The position numbers were made by a program, and so were the translations under genes. From Agriotes lineatus (Eukaryota > Arthropoda > Insecta > Coleoptera > Elateridae), in assembly GCA_940337035.1 (NCBI GenBank), contig CALNHX010001916.1, forward strand, positions 62,001 to 126,000: 64,000 bases of DNA, in the 5' to 3' direction. Each line of letters begins with the position of its first letter. Positions within the stretch are counted from its first letter, which is position 1. Below the pieces are notes generated by a model. That model saw nothing but the letters and a program-made list of their open reading frames with translations. It ran no database searches and was not told the origin of the DNA. Positions 44,641-58,200 of the stretch are shown piece by piece.

Positions 44641-46800
44641 AGCCAACCGCCAAGCTAAGCGCAAAGCCAAGCTACAAGCCAAGCACTAAGCGCCAACCCA
44701 CGTGCTAAGCCAAGCGACAAGCCAAGCTCCCACGCAAGCGCCAAAGCAAGCGCCAAGCCAATCGCCAAGCCACGCGCCAAGCCAAGCGCCAAGCAAGGCG
44801 CCAAGCCGAGCGCTAGGTTAAGCGCCAAGCTAAGCGCCAACGCAAGCGCCAAGCCAAGCGGCAAGCCACGCGCCAAGCCAAGCGCTATGCCAAGCGCCAA
44901 TCCAAGCGCCAAGCCAAGCGCAAACCCAGGCGTTAAACTAAGCGCCAAACCAAGCGCAAACTCAAGCCCCAAGCTAGGCATCAAGCCAAGCGCAAACCCA
45001 GGCGTTAAACTAAGCGCCAAACCAAGCGCCAAACAAAGCGCTAAGCCAAGCGCCAAGCAAAGCTGCAAACCGAGCGCAAAACCAAGCTCCAAGCCAAGCG
45101 CCAAGTCGAGCTCCAAGCCAAGCGCCAAGCCAAGAGCTAAACCAAGCACCTAGCCAAGCGAATAGCTAAGACAAGATTCAAACCAAGCGATAAGCCAAGC
45201 GCCAAACCAAGCGCCAAACCAAGCACCTAGCTAAGCGCCAATCCAAGCGCAAAGCATAGCACCAAGCCAAGCGCCAAGCCAAACGCCAAGCCAAGTGCCA
45301 AACGAAGCTCAAAGCCAAGCAGCAAGACAAGTGCCAAACCATGCGCCAAGCCAAGCGTTAAGCCAAGCGGCAAGCCAAGCGCTAAGCCAAGCGCCAAACC
45401 AAGTGTCAAGCTAAGTGCCAAGCCATGCGCCAAGCCAAGCGCCAAGTTAAGCGCCAAGCCAAGCTGTAAACCGAGCGCAAAGATAAGCACCAAGCCAACC
45501 GCCAAGTCAAGCGCCAAGCCAAGCGCCAAGCCAGGCGCCAAGCCAGGCGCCAAGCCGAGCGCTAGGTCAAGCACCAAACCAAACGCAAGGTTAAGCGCCA
45601 AGGCAAGCGCCAAGCCAAGCGCCAAGCCAAGCGCCAAGCCAAGCGCCAAGCCAAGCGCCAAGCCAAGCGCCAAGCCAAGCGCCAAGCCAAGCGCCAGACG
45701 AAGCGCAAAGCCATGCGCCAAGCCAAGCGCCAAGCCAAGCGCCAAACCAAGCACAAAGCCAAGCGCTAACCCAGGCAGCAAGCCAAGCTCCAAGCCAAGC
45801 GCCAAGACAAGCGCCAAGCCAAACACCAAGTCAAGCGCCAAGCCAAGCGCCAAGATAAGCGCCAATCCAAGTATAAAGCCAAGCGCCATGCCAATCGCCA
45901 AACCAAGCGCTAAAACCAAGCACCAAGCCAGGCGCCAAGCCAAGCGCCAAGCCAAGTTGCAAACCAAGCGCCAAAACAAACGGCAAGGCAAGCGATAACT
46001 GAAGGTCCACGCCAAGCGTCAAACCAAGCGCAAAGCCGAGCGCCAAGCCAAGCGCCAACCCCAGCTCCAAGCCAAGCGCTAAGCCAAGCGCTAAACCAAG
46101 CACCTAGCCAAGCGCCAAGCTAATAGTCACGACAAGATCCAATTTAAGCGATAAGCCAGGCGCCAAACCAAGCGCCAAGCCAAGCATTAAGCGCCAAGCC
46201 ACGCGCCAAGCCAAATGCCAAGCCAAGCTCCCAGGCAAGCGCTAAGTCAAGCGCCAAGCTACGCGCTAAGCCAATCGCCAAACCAAACGCCAAGCCAAAC
46301 GCCAAGCCACGCGCCAAGCCGCACGCCAAGCCAAGCGCCAAACCACGTGACAACCCGAACGCCAAGCCAAACCAAGCACCAAGCCAAGCGCCAAGCCAAG
46401 AGCCAAGTCAAGCGCCAACCCCAGCGCTAAGTCATGCGCCAAGCAAAGCGCTAAGTCAAGCGCCAAGCCAAGCGCCAAGCCAAGCGCCAAAACAAGCGCC
46501 AAGTCAAGCGCCAAGCCAAACGCCAATTAAAGCGCCAAACCAAGCACCAAGCCAAGCGCCAACCCAAGCGCAGAGTAAAGCGCCAAATCAAGCTTCAAGT
46601 CAAGCGCCAACCCAAGCGCCAAGTCAAGCGCCAAGCCAAGCGCCAAGTAAAGTGCCAGACCTAGCACCAAGCCAAGGGCAAAGCCAAGCGCCAAGAAAGC
46701 GCCAAGCCAGGCGCCAAGCCGAGCGCTAGGTCAAGCGTCAAACCAAGCGCAAAGTTAATTGTCAACGCAAGCGCCAAGCCAAGATCCAAGACACGCGCCA
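44640..46800. repeat. mosaic segment linking subdomains
   Basis: The first part matches the start of the segments near 34.1 and 39.8 kb. The later part matches units seen at 24.7-25.6 and 28.4-29.3 kb. Positions 44887-46103 recur at about 59292-60376 with an offset of roughly 14.3-14.4 kb. Confidence 0.8.
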
Positions 46801-49800
46801 AGCCAAGCGCAACGCCAAGCGCCAGGTTAAGCGCCAAGCCAAGCGTCAAGCGCCAAGCTAAGCGCTCAGCCAAGCGCCGAACCAAGCGTCAAATCAAATG
46901 CCAAACCAAGCTCCAACTCAAGCGCCAAGCCACGTGCCAAGCCAAGCGCCAAGCCAAGCGCTTAGCCAAGCGCCAAACCAAGCACCAAGTCAAGCGCCAA
47001 ACTAAGCGCCAAGTCAAGCGCTTAGCCAAGCGCAAAGCCAAGCCCAAAGCTAGGCGCCAAGCCAAGCGCAAAGCCAGGCGCCAAACTAAGCGCCAAACCA
47101 AGCGCAAACCCAAGCGCCAAGCCAGGCGCCAAGCCAAGCGCCAAGCCAAACGCCAAGCCAAGCGCCAAGCCAAGCGCAAAGCCAAGCGCCAAGCCAAGCG
47201 CCAAGCCAAGCGCCAAACCAAGCGCAAAGCCAAGCGCCAAGCCAAGCGCAAAGCCAAGCGCCAAGCCAAACGCAAAGCCAAGCGAAAAGCCAAGCGCCAA
47301 ACGAAGCGAAAAGCCAAGCGCCAAGCCAAGCGTTAAGCCAAGCGTAAAGCCAAGCCCCGAGCCAAGCGCCAAACGAAGCGCCAGTTCAAGCGCCTAGCCA
47401 AGCGCAAAGCCAAGCGCCAAACGAAGCGAAAAGCCAAGCGCCAAGCCAAGCGCAAAGCCAAGCGCCAAGCCAAGCGCCAAGCCAAGCGCCAAACGAAGCG
47501 AAAAGCCAAGCGCCAAACCAAGCGTTAAGCCAAGCGTAAAGCGAAGCCCTAAGCCAAGCGCCAAACGAAGCGCAAAGCCAAGCGCCAAGCCAAGCGCCAA
47601 GCCAACCGCAAAGCCAAGCGCCAAGCCAAGCGCCAACCCAAGCGTCAAGAGAAGCGCCAAGCCAAGCGCAAAGCCAAGCGCCAAGCCAAGCGCCAAACGA
47701 AGCGCAAAGCCAAGCGCCAAGCCAAGCGCAAACCCAAGCGCCAAGCCAAGCGTTAAGCCAAGCGTAAAGCCAAGCCCCAATCCAAGCGCTAAACCAAGCA
47801 CTTAGCCAAGCGCCAAGCTAATAGCCAAAACAAGATCCAAGCCAAGCGATAAGCCAAGCGCCAAACCAAGCGCCAAACCAAGCACCTAGCCAAGCGCCAA
47901 GCTAAGCGTCAAGTCAAGCGCCAAAATAAACGTCAAGTCAAGCGCCTAGCCAAGCGCCAAGCCAAGCGCCAAGCCAAGATCCAAGCCAAACGCAAAGTTA
48001 AGCGCCAAGCCAAGCGCGAAGCCAAGCGCCAAACCAAGCGCAAAGCCAAGCGCCAAGCCAAGCGCAAAGCCAAGCGCCAAGCTAAGCGCAAAGCCAAGCG
48101 CTAAGCCAAGCGCCAAACGAAGCGAAAATCCAAGCGCCAAGCCAAGCGTTAAGCCAAGCGCAAAGCCAAGCGCCAAGTCAAGCGCCTAGCCAAGCGCCAA
48201 GCCAAGCGTTAAGCCAAGCGTAAAGCCAAGCCCCAAGCCAAGCGCTAAAGCAAGCACTAAGCCAAGTGCCAAGCTAATAGCCCAGACAAGATCCAAGCCA
48301 AGCGATAAGCCAAGCGCCAAACGAAGCGCCAAACTAAGCGCCAAGTCAAGCGCCTAGCCAAGCGCCAAGCCAAGCGCAAACCCAGGCGTTAAACTAAGCA
48401 CCAAACCAAGCGCAAACTCAAGCCCCAAGCTAGGCATCAAGCCAAGCGCAAACCCAGGCGTTAAACTAAGCGCCAAACCAAGCGCCAAACAAAGCGCTAA
48501 GCCAAGCGCCAAGCAAAGCTGCAAACCGAGCGCAAAACCAAGCTCCAGGCCAAGCGCCAAGTCGAGCTCCAAGCCAAGCGCTAAGCCAAAAGCTAAACCA
48601 AGCACCTAGCCAAGCGAATAGCTAAGACAAGATCCAAACCAAGCGATAACCCAAGCGCCAAACCAAGCGCCAAACCAAGCACCTAGCTAAGCGCCAAATC
48701 AAGCGCCAAAATAAACGTCAAGTCAAGCGCAAAACCAAGCTCCAGGCCAAGCGCCAAGTCGAGCTCCAAGCCAAGCGCCAAGCCAAGAGCTAAACCAAGC
48801 ACCTAGCCAAGCTAATAGCCAAAACAAGATCCAAGCCAAGCGATAAGCCAAGCGCCAAAACAAGCGCCAAACCAAGCGCCAAGCCAAGCGCCAAATCAAG
48901 CGCCAAAATAGACGGCAAGTCAAGCGCCAAACCAAGCGCCAAGCCAAGCGCCAAAGCAACCACCATGCAAGCGTCAAGCCAAGCGCCAAGTCAAGCGCCA
49001 AACCAAGCGCCAAGCCAAGCGCCAAGCCAAGCGTCAAAATAGGCGCTAACCTAAGCACCAAGCCACACGCCAAACCAAGCGCCAAGCCACACGCCAAGCC
49101 AAGCGCCCAGCCAAGCGCCAAGCCACGCGCCAAGGGGAGCGCTAAGCCATTCGAAAAGCCAAGCGGCAAGAGAAGCACCAAGCCAAGCGCCAAGCCAAGC
49201 GCCAAGCCAAGTGCCGAGCCACGCGCCAAAGAAAGCGCCAAGCCATGCGTTAAGACAAGCGCCAAACCACGCGCCAAGGAGAGCGCCAAGCTACGCGCCA
49301 AGGAAAGCGTCCAGCCATGCGTTAAGACAAGCGCCAAACCAAGTGCCAAGCCACGCGCCAAGCCACGCTCCAAGAAAAGCGCCAAGCCACGCGCCAAGCC
49401 AAGCGCCAAGCCAAGCGCCTAACCAAGCGCCAAACCAAGCGCCAAGCCACGCGCCAAGGAGAGCGCCAAGCTACGCGCCAAGGAGAGCGTCAAGCCATGC
49501 GTTAAGGCAAGCGCCAAGCCAAGCGCTAAGCTGCGCGCCAAAAAAAAAACGCCAAGGTAAGCGCCAAGCCAAGCGAGCAGCCAAGCGCCAAGCCACGCGC
49601 CAAGCCACGCTCCAAGAAAAGCGCCCAGCCACGCGCCAAGCCAAGCGCCAAGCCAAGTACTAAGCCACCCGCCAAGAAAAGCGCTAAACCAAGCGACAAG
49701 CCTTTCGCCAAGAAAGCGCCAAGCCCAGCGCCAAACCAAGCGCCCAGCCAAGCGCCAAGCCACGCGCCAAGCCACGCGCCAAGAAGAGCGCCAAGCCCAG

Positions 49801-52800
49801 CGCCAAGCCACGCGCAAAAAAAAGCGCCAAGCCAAGCGACAAGCCACGCGCCAGGAAAAGCGCCAAGCCAAGCGCCAAGCCACGCGCCAAGTCAAGCGCC
49901 AAGCCACGCGCCAAAAAAAGCGCCAAACCAATCGACAAACAACGCGCCAAGCCACGCGCCAAGAAAAGCGCCAAGCCCAGCGCCAAGCCAAGCGCCAAGC
50001 CAAGCGCCAAGCCACGCGCCAAAAAAAGCGCCACGCCATGCGCCAAACCAAGCGACTAGCCACTCGCCAAGAAAAGCGCCAAGCCAAGCGCCAAGCCAAG
50101 CGCCAAGCCAAGCGTTAAAGAAATCACCAAGCCAAGCGCCAGGGCAAGCGCGAAAAAAATCACCAAGCCAAGCGCCAAAGCAAGCGCCAAGCCAAGCGCC
50201 AAGCCAAGCGTCAAAATAGGCGCTAACCTAAGCACCAAGCCACACGCCAAACCAAGCGCCAAGCCACACGCCAAGCCAAGCGCCAAGCCACACGCCAAGG
50301 GGAGCGCTAAGCCATTCGAAAAGCCAAGCGGCAAGAGAAGCACCAAGCCAAGCGCCAAGCCAAGCGCCAAGCCAAGCGCCAAGCCAAGTGCCGAGCCACG
50401 CGCCAAAGAAAGCGCCAAGCCATGCGTTAAGACAAGCGCCAAACCACGCGCCAAGGAGAGCGCCAAGCTACGCGCCAAAGAAAGCGTCAAGCCATGCGTT
50501 AAGACAAGCGCCAAACCAAGTGCCAAGCCACGCGCCAAGCCACGCTCCAAGAAAAGCGCCAAGCCAAGCGCCAAGCCAAGCGCCAAGCCAAGCGCCAAGC
50601 CAAGCGCCTAACCAAGCGCCAAGCCAAGCGCCAAGCCACGCGCCAAGCTACGCGCCAAGGAGAGCGTCAAGCCATGCGTTAAGGCAAGCGCCAAGCCAAG
50701 CGCTAAGCTGCGCGCCAAAAAAAAACGCCAAGGAAAGCGCCAAGCCAAGCGAGCAGCCAAGCGCCAAGCCACGCGCCAAGCCACGGTCCAAAAAAAGCGC
50801 CAAGCCACGCGCCAAGCCAAGCGCCAAGCCAAGTGCCAAGCCACCCGCCAAGAAAAGCGCTAAACCAAGCGACAAGCCTTTCGAAAAGAAAGCGCCAAGC
50901 CCAGCGCCAAGCCAAGCGCCCAGCCAAGCGCCAAGCCACGCGCCAAGCCACGCGCCAAGAAGAGCGCCAAGCCCAGCGCCAAGCCACGCGCAAAGAAAAG
51001 CGCCAAGCCAAGCGACAAGCCACGCGCCAAGAAAAGCGCCAAGCCAAACGCCAAGCCACGCGCCAAGTCAAGCGCCAAGCCACGCGCCAAAAAAAGCGCC
51101 AAACCAATCGACAAACCACGCGCCAAGCCACGCGCCAAGAAAAGCGCCAAGCCCAGCGCCAAGCCAAGCGCCAAGCCAAGCGCCAAGCCACGCGCCAAAA
51201 AAAGCACCACGCCATGCGCCAAGCCAAGCGACTAGCCACTCGCCAACAAAAGCGCCAAGCCAAGCGCCAAGCCAAGCGCCAAGCCAAGCGTTAAAGAAAT
51301 CACCAAGCCAAGCGCCAGGGCAAGCGCGAAAAAAATCACCAAGCCAAGCGCCAAGCCAAGCGCCAAGCCATGCGCCAAGCCAAGCGCCAAACCAAGCGCC
51401 AAGCCAAGCGCCAAACTACGCGCCAAGAAAAGCGCAAAGCCAAGCGACAAGCCACGCGCCAAGAGAAGCGCCAAGCCAAGCGCCAAGCCAAGCGCCAAGC
51501 CAAGCGCCAAGCCATGCGCCAAGCCATGCGCCAAGCCAAGCGCCAAACCAAGCGCCAAGCCAAGCGCCAAACCACGCGCCAAGTCACGCGCCAAGAAAAG
51601 CGTCAAGCCAAGCGCCACGCCAAGCGCCAAGCCAAGCGCCATGCCAAGCGCCAAGCCAAGCGCCAAGCCATGCGCCAAGCCAAGCGCCAAACCAAGCGCC
51701 AAGCCAAGCGCCAAGCCACGCGCCAAGTCACGCGCCAAGAAAAGCGTCAAGCCAAGCGCCAAGCCAAGCGTCCAGCCAAGCGCCAAGCCACGCGCCAAGA
51801 AAAGCGCCAAGCAAAACGCCAAGCCAAGCGCCCAGCCAAGCGCCCAGCCAAGCGCCAAGGAGAACGCTAAGCCATGCGCCAAGCCAAGCGCCAAGCCAAA
51901 CGCCAAGCCAAGCGCCAAGCCAAGCGCCATAAATGAACGCCCAGCTGAGCGCCAAGCCACGCGCCAAGGAGAACGCCAAGCCATGCGCCAAGCCAAGCGC
52001 CAAGCCAAACGCCAAGCCAGGCGCAAAACCACGCGCCAAGAAAAGCGCCAAGCAAAACGCCAAGCCAAGCGCCCAGCCAAGCGCCAAGGAGAACGCTAAG
52101 CCATGCGCCAAGCCAAGCGCCAAGCCAAACGCCAAGCCAAGAGCCAAGCCAAGCGCCATAAATGAACGCCCAGCTGAGCGCCAAGCCACGCGCCAAGGAG
52201 AACGCCAAGCCATGCGCCAAGCCAAGCGCCAAGCCAAACGCCAAGCCAAGCGCCAAGCCAAGCGCCCAGCCAAGCGCCAAGCCAGGCTTAAAACCACGCG
52301 CCAAGAAAAACGCCAAGCAAAACGCCAAGCTATGCGCCAGGCCAAGCGCCAATCTAAGCGATAAGATAAGCGCCAAGCCAAGCGCCAAAAATAAACTCCC
52401 AGCCAAGCGCCAAGCAACGCGCCAAGGAGAACGCCAAGCCATGCGCCAAGCCAAGCGCCAAGCCAAACGCCAAGCCAGGCGCAAAACCACGCGCCAAGAA
52501 AAGCGCCAAGCCGTGCGCCAAGCCACATGCCAAAAAAAGCACCAAGCCAAGCGACAAACCACGCGATAAGAAAAGCGCCTATCTAAACGCCAAGCCAAGC
52601 GCTCAGCCAAGCGCCAAGCAACGCGCCAACAAAAGCGCCAAACCAAGCGCCAAGCCAAGCGCCAAGCCAAATGCCAAGCCACGCGCCAAGAAAAACGCCA
52701 GGCCAAGCGCCAAGCCAAGCGCTAAGCCACGCGCCAAGCCACGCTTTAAGCCACGCGCCAAGCCAAGCGCTAAGCCACGCTCCAAGGAGATCGCCAAACC

Positions 52801-55800
52801 AAGCGCCAATCCAAATGCCAAGCCAAGCGCTCAGCCAAGCGCCAAGCAACCCGCCAAAAAAAGCGCCAAGCCAAGCGCCAAGCCAAGCGCCTAACCAAGT
52901 GCCAAGCCACGCTCCAAGAAAGCGCCAAGTTAAACGACAAGCCACGCGCCAAGAAAGCGCCAAGCCAAGCGTCTAGCCAAGCGCAACGCCAAGCGCCAGG
53001 TTAAGCGCCAAGCCAAGCGTCAAGCGCCAAGCTAAGCGCTCAGCCAAGCGCCGAACCAAGCGTCAAATCAAATGCCAAACCAAGCTCCAACTCAAGCGCC
53101 AAGCCACGTGCCAAGCCAAGCGCCAAGCCAAGCGCCTAGCCAAGCGCCAAACCAAGCACCAAGTCAAGCGCCAAACTAAGCGCCAAGTCAAGCGCTTAGC
53201 CAAGCGCAAAGCCAAGCCCAAAGCTAGGCGCCAAGCCAAGCGCAAAGCCAGGCGCCAAACTAAGCGCCAAACCAAGCGCAAACCCAAGCGCCAAGCCAGG
53301 CGCCAAGCCAAGCGCCAAGCCAAACGCCAAGCCAAGCGCCAAGCCAAGCGCAAAGCCAAGCGCCAAGCCAAGCGCCAAGCCAAGCGCCAAACCAAGCGCA
53401 AAGCCAAGCGCCAAGCCAAGCTCAAAGCCAAGCGCCAAGCCAAGCGCAAAGCCAAGCGAAAAGCCAAGCGCCAAACGAAGCGAAAAGCCAAGCGCCAAGC
53501 CAAGCGTTAAGCCAAGCGTAAAGCCAAGCCCCGAGCCAAGCGCCAAACGAAGCGCCAGTTCAAGCGCCTAGCCAAGCGCAAAGCCAAGCGCCAAACAAAG
53601 CGAAAAGCCAAGCGCCAAGCCAAGCGCAAAGCCAAGCGCCAAGCCAAGCGCCAAGCCAAGCGCCAAACGAAGCGAAAAGCCAAGCGCCAAACCAAGCGTT
53701 AAGCCAAGCGTAAAGCGAAGCCCTAAGCCAAGCGCCAAACGAAGCGCAAAGCCAAGCGCCAAGCCAAGCGCCAAGCCAACCGCAAAGCCAAGCGCCAAGC
53801 CAAGCGCCAACCCAAGCGTCAAGAGAAGCGCCAAGACAAGCGCAAAGCCAAGCGCCAAGCCAAGCGCCAAACGAAGCGCAAAGCCAAGCGCCAAGCCAAG
53901 CGCAAACCCAAGCGCCAAGCCAAGCGTTAAGCCAAGCGTAAAGCCAAGCCCCAATCCAAGCGCTAAACCAAGCACTTAGCCAAGCGCCAAGCTAATAGCC
54001 AAGACAAGATCCAAGCCAAGCGATAAGCCAAGCGCCAAACCAAGCGCCAAACCAAGCACCTAGCCAAGCGCCAAGCTAAGCGTCAAGTCAAGCGCCAAAA
54101 TAAACGTCAAGTCAAGCGCCTAGCCAAGCGCCAAGCCAAGCGCCAAGCCAAGATCCAAGCCAAACGCAAAGTTAAGCGCCAAGCCAAGCGCGAAGCCAAG
54201 CGCCAAACCAAGCGCAAAGCCAAGCGCCAAGCCAAGCGCAAAGCCAAGCGCCAAGCTAAGCGCAAAGCCAAGCGCTAAGCCAAGCGCCAAACGAAGCGAA
54301 AATCCAAGCGCCAAGCCAAGCGTTAAGCCAAGCGCAAAGCCAAGCGCCAAGTCAAGCGCCTAGCCAAGCGCCAAGCCAAGCGTTAAGCCAAGCGTAAAGC
54401 CAAGCCCCAAGCCAAGCGCTAAAGCAAGCACTAAGCCAAGTGCCAAGCTAATAGCCAAGACAAGATCCAAGCCAAGCGATAAGCCAAGCGCCAAACTAAG
54501 CGCCAAACTAAGCGCCAAGTCAAGCGCCTAGCCAAGCGCCAAGCCAAGCGCAAACCCAGGCGTTAAACTAAGCACCAAACCAAGCGCAAACTCAAGCCCC
54601 AAGCTAGGCATCAAGCCAAGCGCAAACCCAGGCGTTAAACTAAGCGCCAAACCAAGCGCCAAACAAAGCGCTAAGCCAAGCGCCAAGCAAAGCTGCAAAC
54701 CGAGCGCAAAACCAAGCTCCAGGCCAAGCGCCAAGTCGAGCTCCAAGCCAAGCGCTAAGCCAAGAGCTAAACCAAGCACCTAGCCAAGCGAATAGCTAAG
54801 ACAAGATCCAAACCAAGCGATAACCCAAGCGCCAAACCAAGCGCCAAACCAAGCACCTAGCTAAGCGCCAAATCAAGCGCCAAAATAAACGTCAAGTCAA
54901 GCGCAAAACCAAGCTCCAGGCCAAGCGCCAAGTCGAGCTCCAAGCCAAGCGCCAAGCCAAGAGCTAAACCAAGCACCTAGCCAAGCTAATAGCCGAAACA
55001 AGATCCAAGCCAAGCGATAAGCCAAGCGCCAAAACAAGCGCCAAACCAAGCGCCAAGCCAAGCGCCAAATCAAGCGCCAAAATAAACGGCAAGTCAAGCG
55101 CCAAACCAAGCGCCAAGCCAAGCGCCAAAGCAACCACCATGCAAGCGTCAAGCCAAGCGCCAAGTCAAGCGCCAAACCAAGCGCCAAGCCAAGCGCCAAG
55201 CCAAGCGTCAAAATAGGCGCTAACCTAAGCACCAAGCCACACGCCAAACCAAGCGCCAAGCCACACGCCAAGCCAAGCGCCCAGCCAAGCGCCAAGCCAC
55301 GCGCCAAGGGGAGCGCTAAGCCATTCGAAAAGCCAAGCGGCAAGAGAAGCACCAAGCCAAGCGCCAAGCCAAGCGCCAAGCCAAGTGCCGAGCCACGCGC
55401 CAAAGAAAGCGCCAAGCCATGCGTTAAGACAAGCGCCAAACCACGCGCCAAGGAGAGCGCCAAGCTACGCGCCAAGGAAAGCGTCCAGCCATGCGTTAAG
55501 ACAAGCGCCAAACCAAGTGCCAAGCCACGCGCCAAGCCACGCTCCAAGAAAAGCGCCAAGCCACGCGCCAAGCCAAGCGCCAAGCCAAGCGCCTAACCAA
55601 GCGCCAAACCAAGCGCCAAGCCACGCGCCAAGGAGAGCGCCAAGCTACGCGCCAAGGAGAGCGTCAAGCCATGCGTTAAGGCAAGCGCCAAGCCAAGCGC
55701 TAAGCTGCGCGCCAAAAAAAAAACGCCAAGGTAAGCGCCAAGCCAAGCGAGCAGCCAAGTGTAGAGCCACGCGCCAAAGAAAGCGCCAAGCCATGCGTTA

Positions 55801-58200
55801 AGACAAGCGCCAAACCACGCGCCAAGGAGAGCGCCAAGCTACGCGCCAAAGAAAGCGTCAAGCCATGCGTTAAGACAAGCGCCAAACCAAGTGCCAAGCC
55901 ACGCGCCAAGCCACGCTCCAAGAAAAGCGCCAAGCCAAGCGCCAAGCCAAGCGCCAAGCCAAGCGCCTAACCAAGCGCCAAGCCAAGCGCCAAGCCACGC
56001 GCCAAGCTACGCGCCAAGGAGAGCGTCAAGCCATGCGTTAAGGCAAGCGCCAAGCCAAGCGCTAAGCTGCGCGCCAAAAAAAAACGCCAAGGAAAGCGCC
56101 AAGCCAAGCAAGCAGCCAAGCGCCAAGCCACGCGCCAAGCCACGGTCCAAAAAAAGCGCCAAGCCACGCGCCAAGCCAAGCGCCAAGCCAAGTGCCAAGC
56201 CACCCGCCAAGAAAAGCGCTAAACCAAGCGACAAGCCTTTCGAAAAGAAAGCGCCAAGCCCAGCGCTAAGCCAAGCGCCCAGCCAAGCGCCAAGCCACGC
56301 GCCAAGCCACGCGCCAAGAAGAGCGCCAAGCCCAGCGCCAAGCCACGCGCAAAGAAAAGCGCCAAGCCAAGCGACAAGCCACGCGCCAAGAAAAGCGCCA
56401 AGCCAAACGCCAAGCCACGCGCCAAGTCAAGCGCCAAGCCACGCGCCAAAAAAAGCGCCAAACCAATCGACAAACCACGCGCCAAGCCACGCGCCAAGAA
56501 AAGCGCCAAGCCCAGCGCCAAGCCAAGCGCCAAGCCAAGCGCCAAGCCAAGCGCCAAGCCACGCGCCAAAAAAAGCACCACGCCAAGCGCCAAGCCAAGC
56601 GACTAGCCACTCGCCAAGAAAAGCGCCAAGCCAAGCGCCAAGCCAAGCGCCAAGCCAAGCGTTAAAGAAATCACCAAGCCAAGCGCCAGGGCAAGCGCGA
56701 AAAAAATCACCAAGCCAAGCGCCAAGCCAAGCGCCAAGCCATGCGCCAAGCCAAGCGCCAAACCAAGCGCCAAGCCAAGTGCCAAACTGCGCGCCAAGAA
56801 AAGCGCAAAGCCAAGCGACAAGCCACGCGCCAAGAGAAGCGCCAAGCCAAGCGCCAAGCCAAGCGCCAAGCCAAGCGCCAAGCCATGCGCCAAGCCATGC
56901 GCCAAGCCAAGCGCCAAACCAAGCGCCAAGCCAAGCGCCAAGCCACGCGCCAAGTCACGCGCCAAGAAAAGCGTCAAGCCAAGCGCCAAACCAAGCGCCA
57001 AGCCAAGCGCCATGCCAAGCGCCAAGCCAAGCGCCAAGCCATGCGCCAAGCCAAGCGCCAAACCAAGCATCAAGCCAAGCGCCAAGCCACGCGCCAAGTC
57101 ACGCGCCAAGAAAAGCGTCAAGCCAAGCGCCAAGCCAAGCGTCCAGCCAAGCGCCAAGCCACGCGCCAAGAAAAGCGCCAAGCAAAACGCCAAGCCAAGC
57201 GCCCAGCCAAGCGCCAAGGAGAACGCTAAGCCATGCGCCAAGCCAAGCGCCAAGCCAAACGCCAAGCCAAGCGCCAAGCCAAGCGCCATAAATGAACGCC
57301 CAGCTGAGCGCCAAGCCACGCGCCAAGGAGAACGCCAAGCCATGCGCCAAGCCAAGCGCCAAGCCAAACGCCAAGCCAGGCGCAAAACCACGCGCCAAGA
57401 AAAGCGCCAAGCAAAACGCCAAGCCAAGCGCCCAGCCAAGCGCCAAGGAGAACGCTAAGCCATGCGCCAAGCCAAGCGCCAAGCCAAACGCCAAGCCAAG
57501 CGCCAAGCCAAGCGCCATAAATGAACGCCCAGCTGAGCGCCAAGCCACGCGCCAAGGAGAACGCCAAGCCAAGCGCCAAGCCAAGCGCCCAGCCAAGCGC
57601 CAAGCCAGGCTTAAAACCACGCGCCAAGAAAAACGCTAAGCAAAACGCCAAGCCATGCGCCAAGCCAAGCGCCAAGCCAAACGCCAAGCCAGGCGCAAAA
57701 CCACGCGCCAAGAAAAGCGCCAAGCCGTGCGCCAAGCCACATGCCAAAAAAAGCACCAAGCCGAGCGACAAACCACGCGATAAGAAAAGCGCCTATCTAA
57801 ACGCCAAGCCAAGCGCTCAGCCAAGCGCCAAGCAACGCGCCAACAAAAGCGCCAAACCAAGCGCCAAGCCCAGCGCCAAGCCAAATGCCAAGCCACGCGC
57901 CAAGAAAAACGCCAAGCCAAGCGCCAAGCCAAGCGCTAAGCCACGCGCCAAGCCACGCTTTAAGCCACGCGCCAAGCCAAGCGCTAAGCCACGCTCCAAG
58001 GAGATCGCCAAACCAAGCGCCAATCCAAATGCCAAGCCAAGCGCTCAGCCAAGCGCCAAGCAACCCGCCAAAAAAAGCGCCAAGCCAAGCGCCAAGCCAA
58101 GCGCCTAACCAAGTGCCAAGCCACGCTCCAAGAAAGCGCCAAGTTAAACGACAAGCCACGCGCCAAGAAAGCGCCAAGCCAAGCGTCTAGCCAAGCGCCA
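46800..58200. repeat. 6,174-bp higher-order repeat, two copies, second with deletions
   Basis: Landmarks at 46807, 47022, 47394, 48723 and 49211 recur exactly 6174 bp later. After about 55760 the offset falls to 5359 (50608/55967), so the second copy lacks 815 bp. It falls to 5214 by 52583/57797. Rare features such as the poly(A)-containing unit near 49548 are present in both copies (55714). Confidence 0.93.

Noticed and set aside
50388..51932. 514-codon plus-strand frame, S-Q-A-P repeats starting with ATG
   Set aside because: Same cause. Its near copy at 55891-57291 is 466 codons with changes by whole 12-bp units, and no promoter, splice site or unique flanking sequence is visible.
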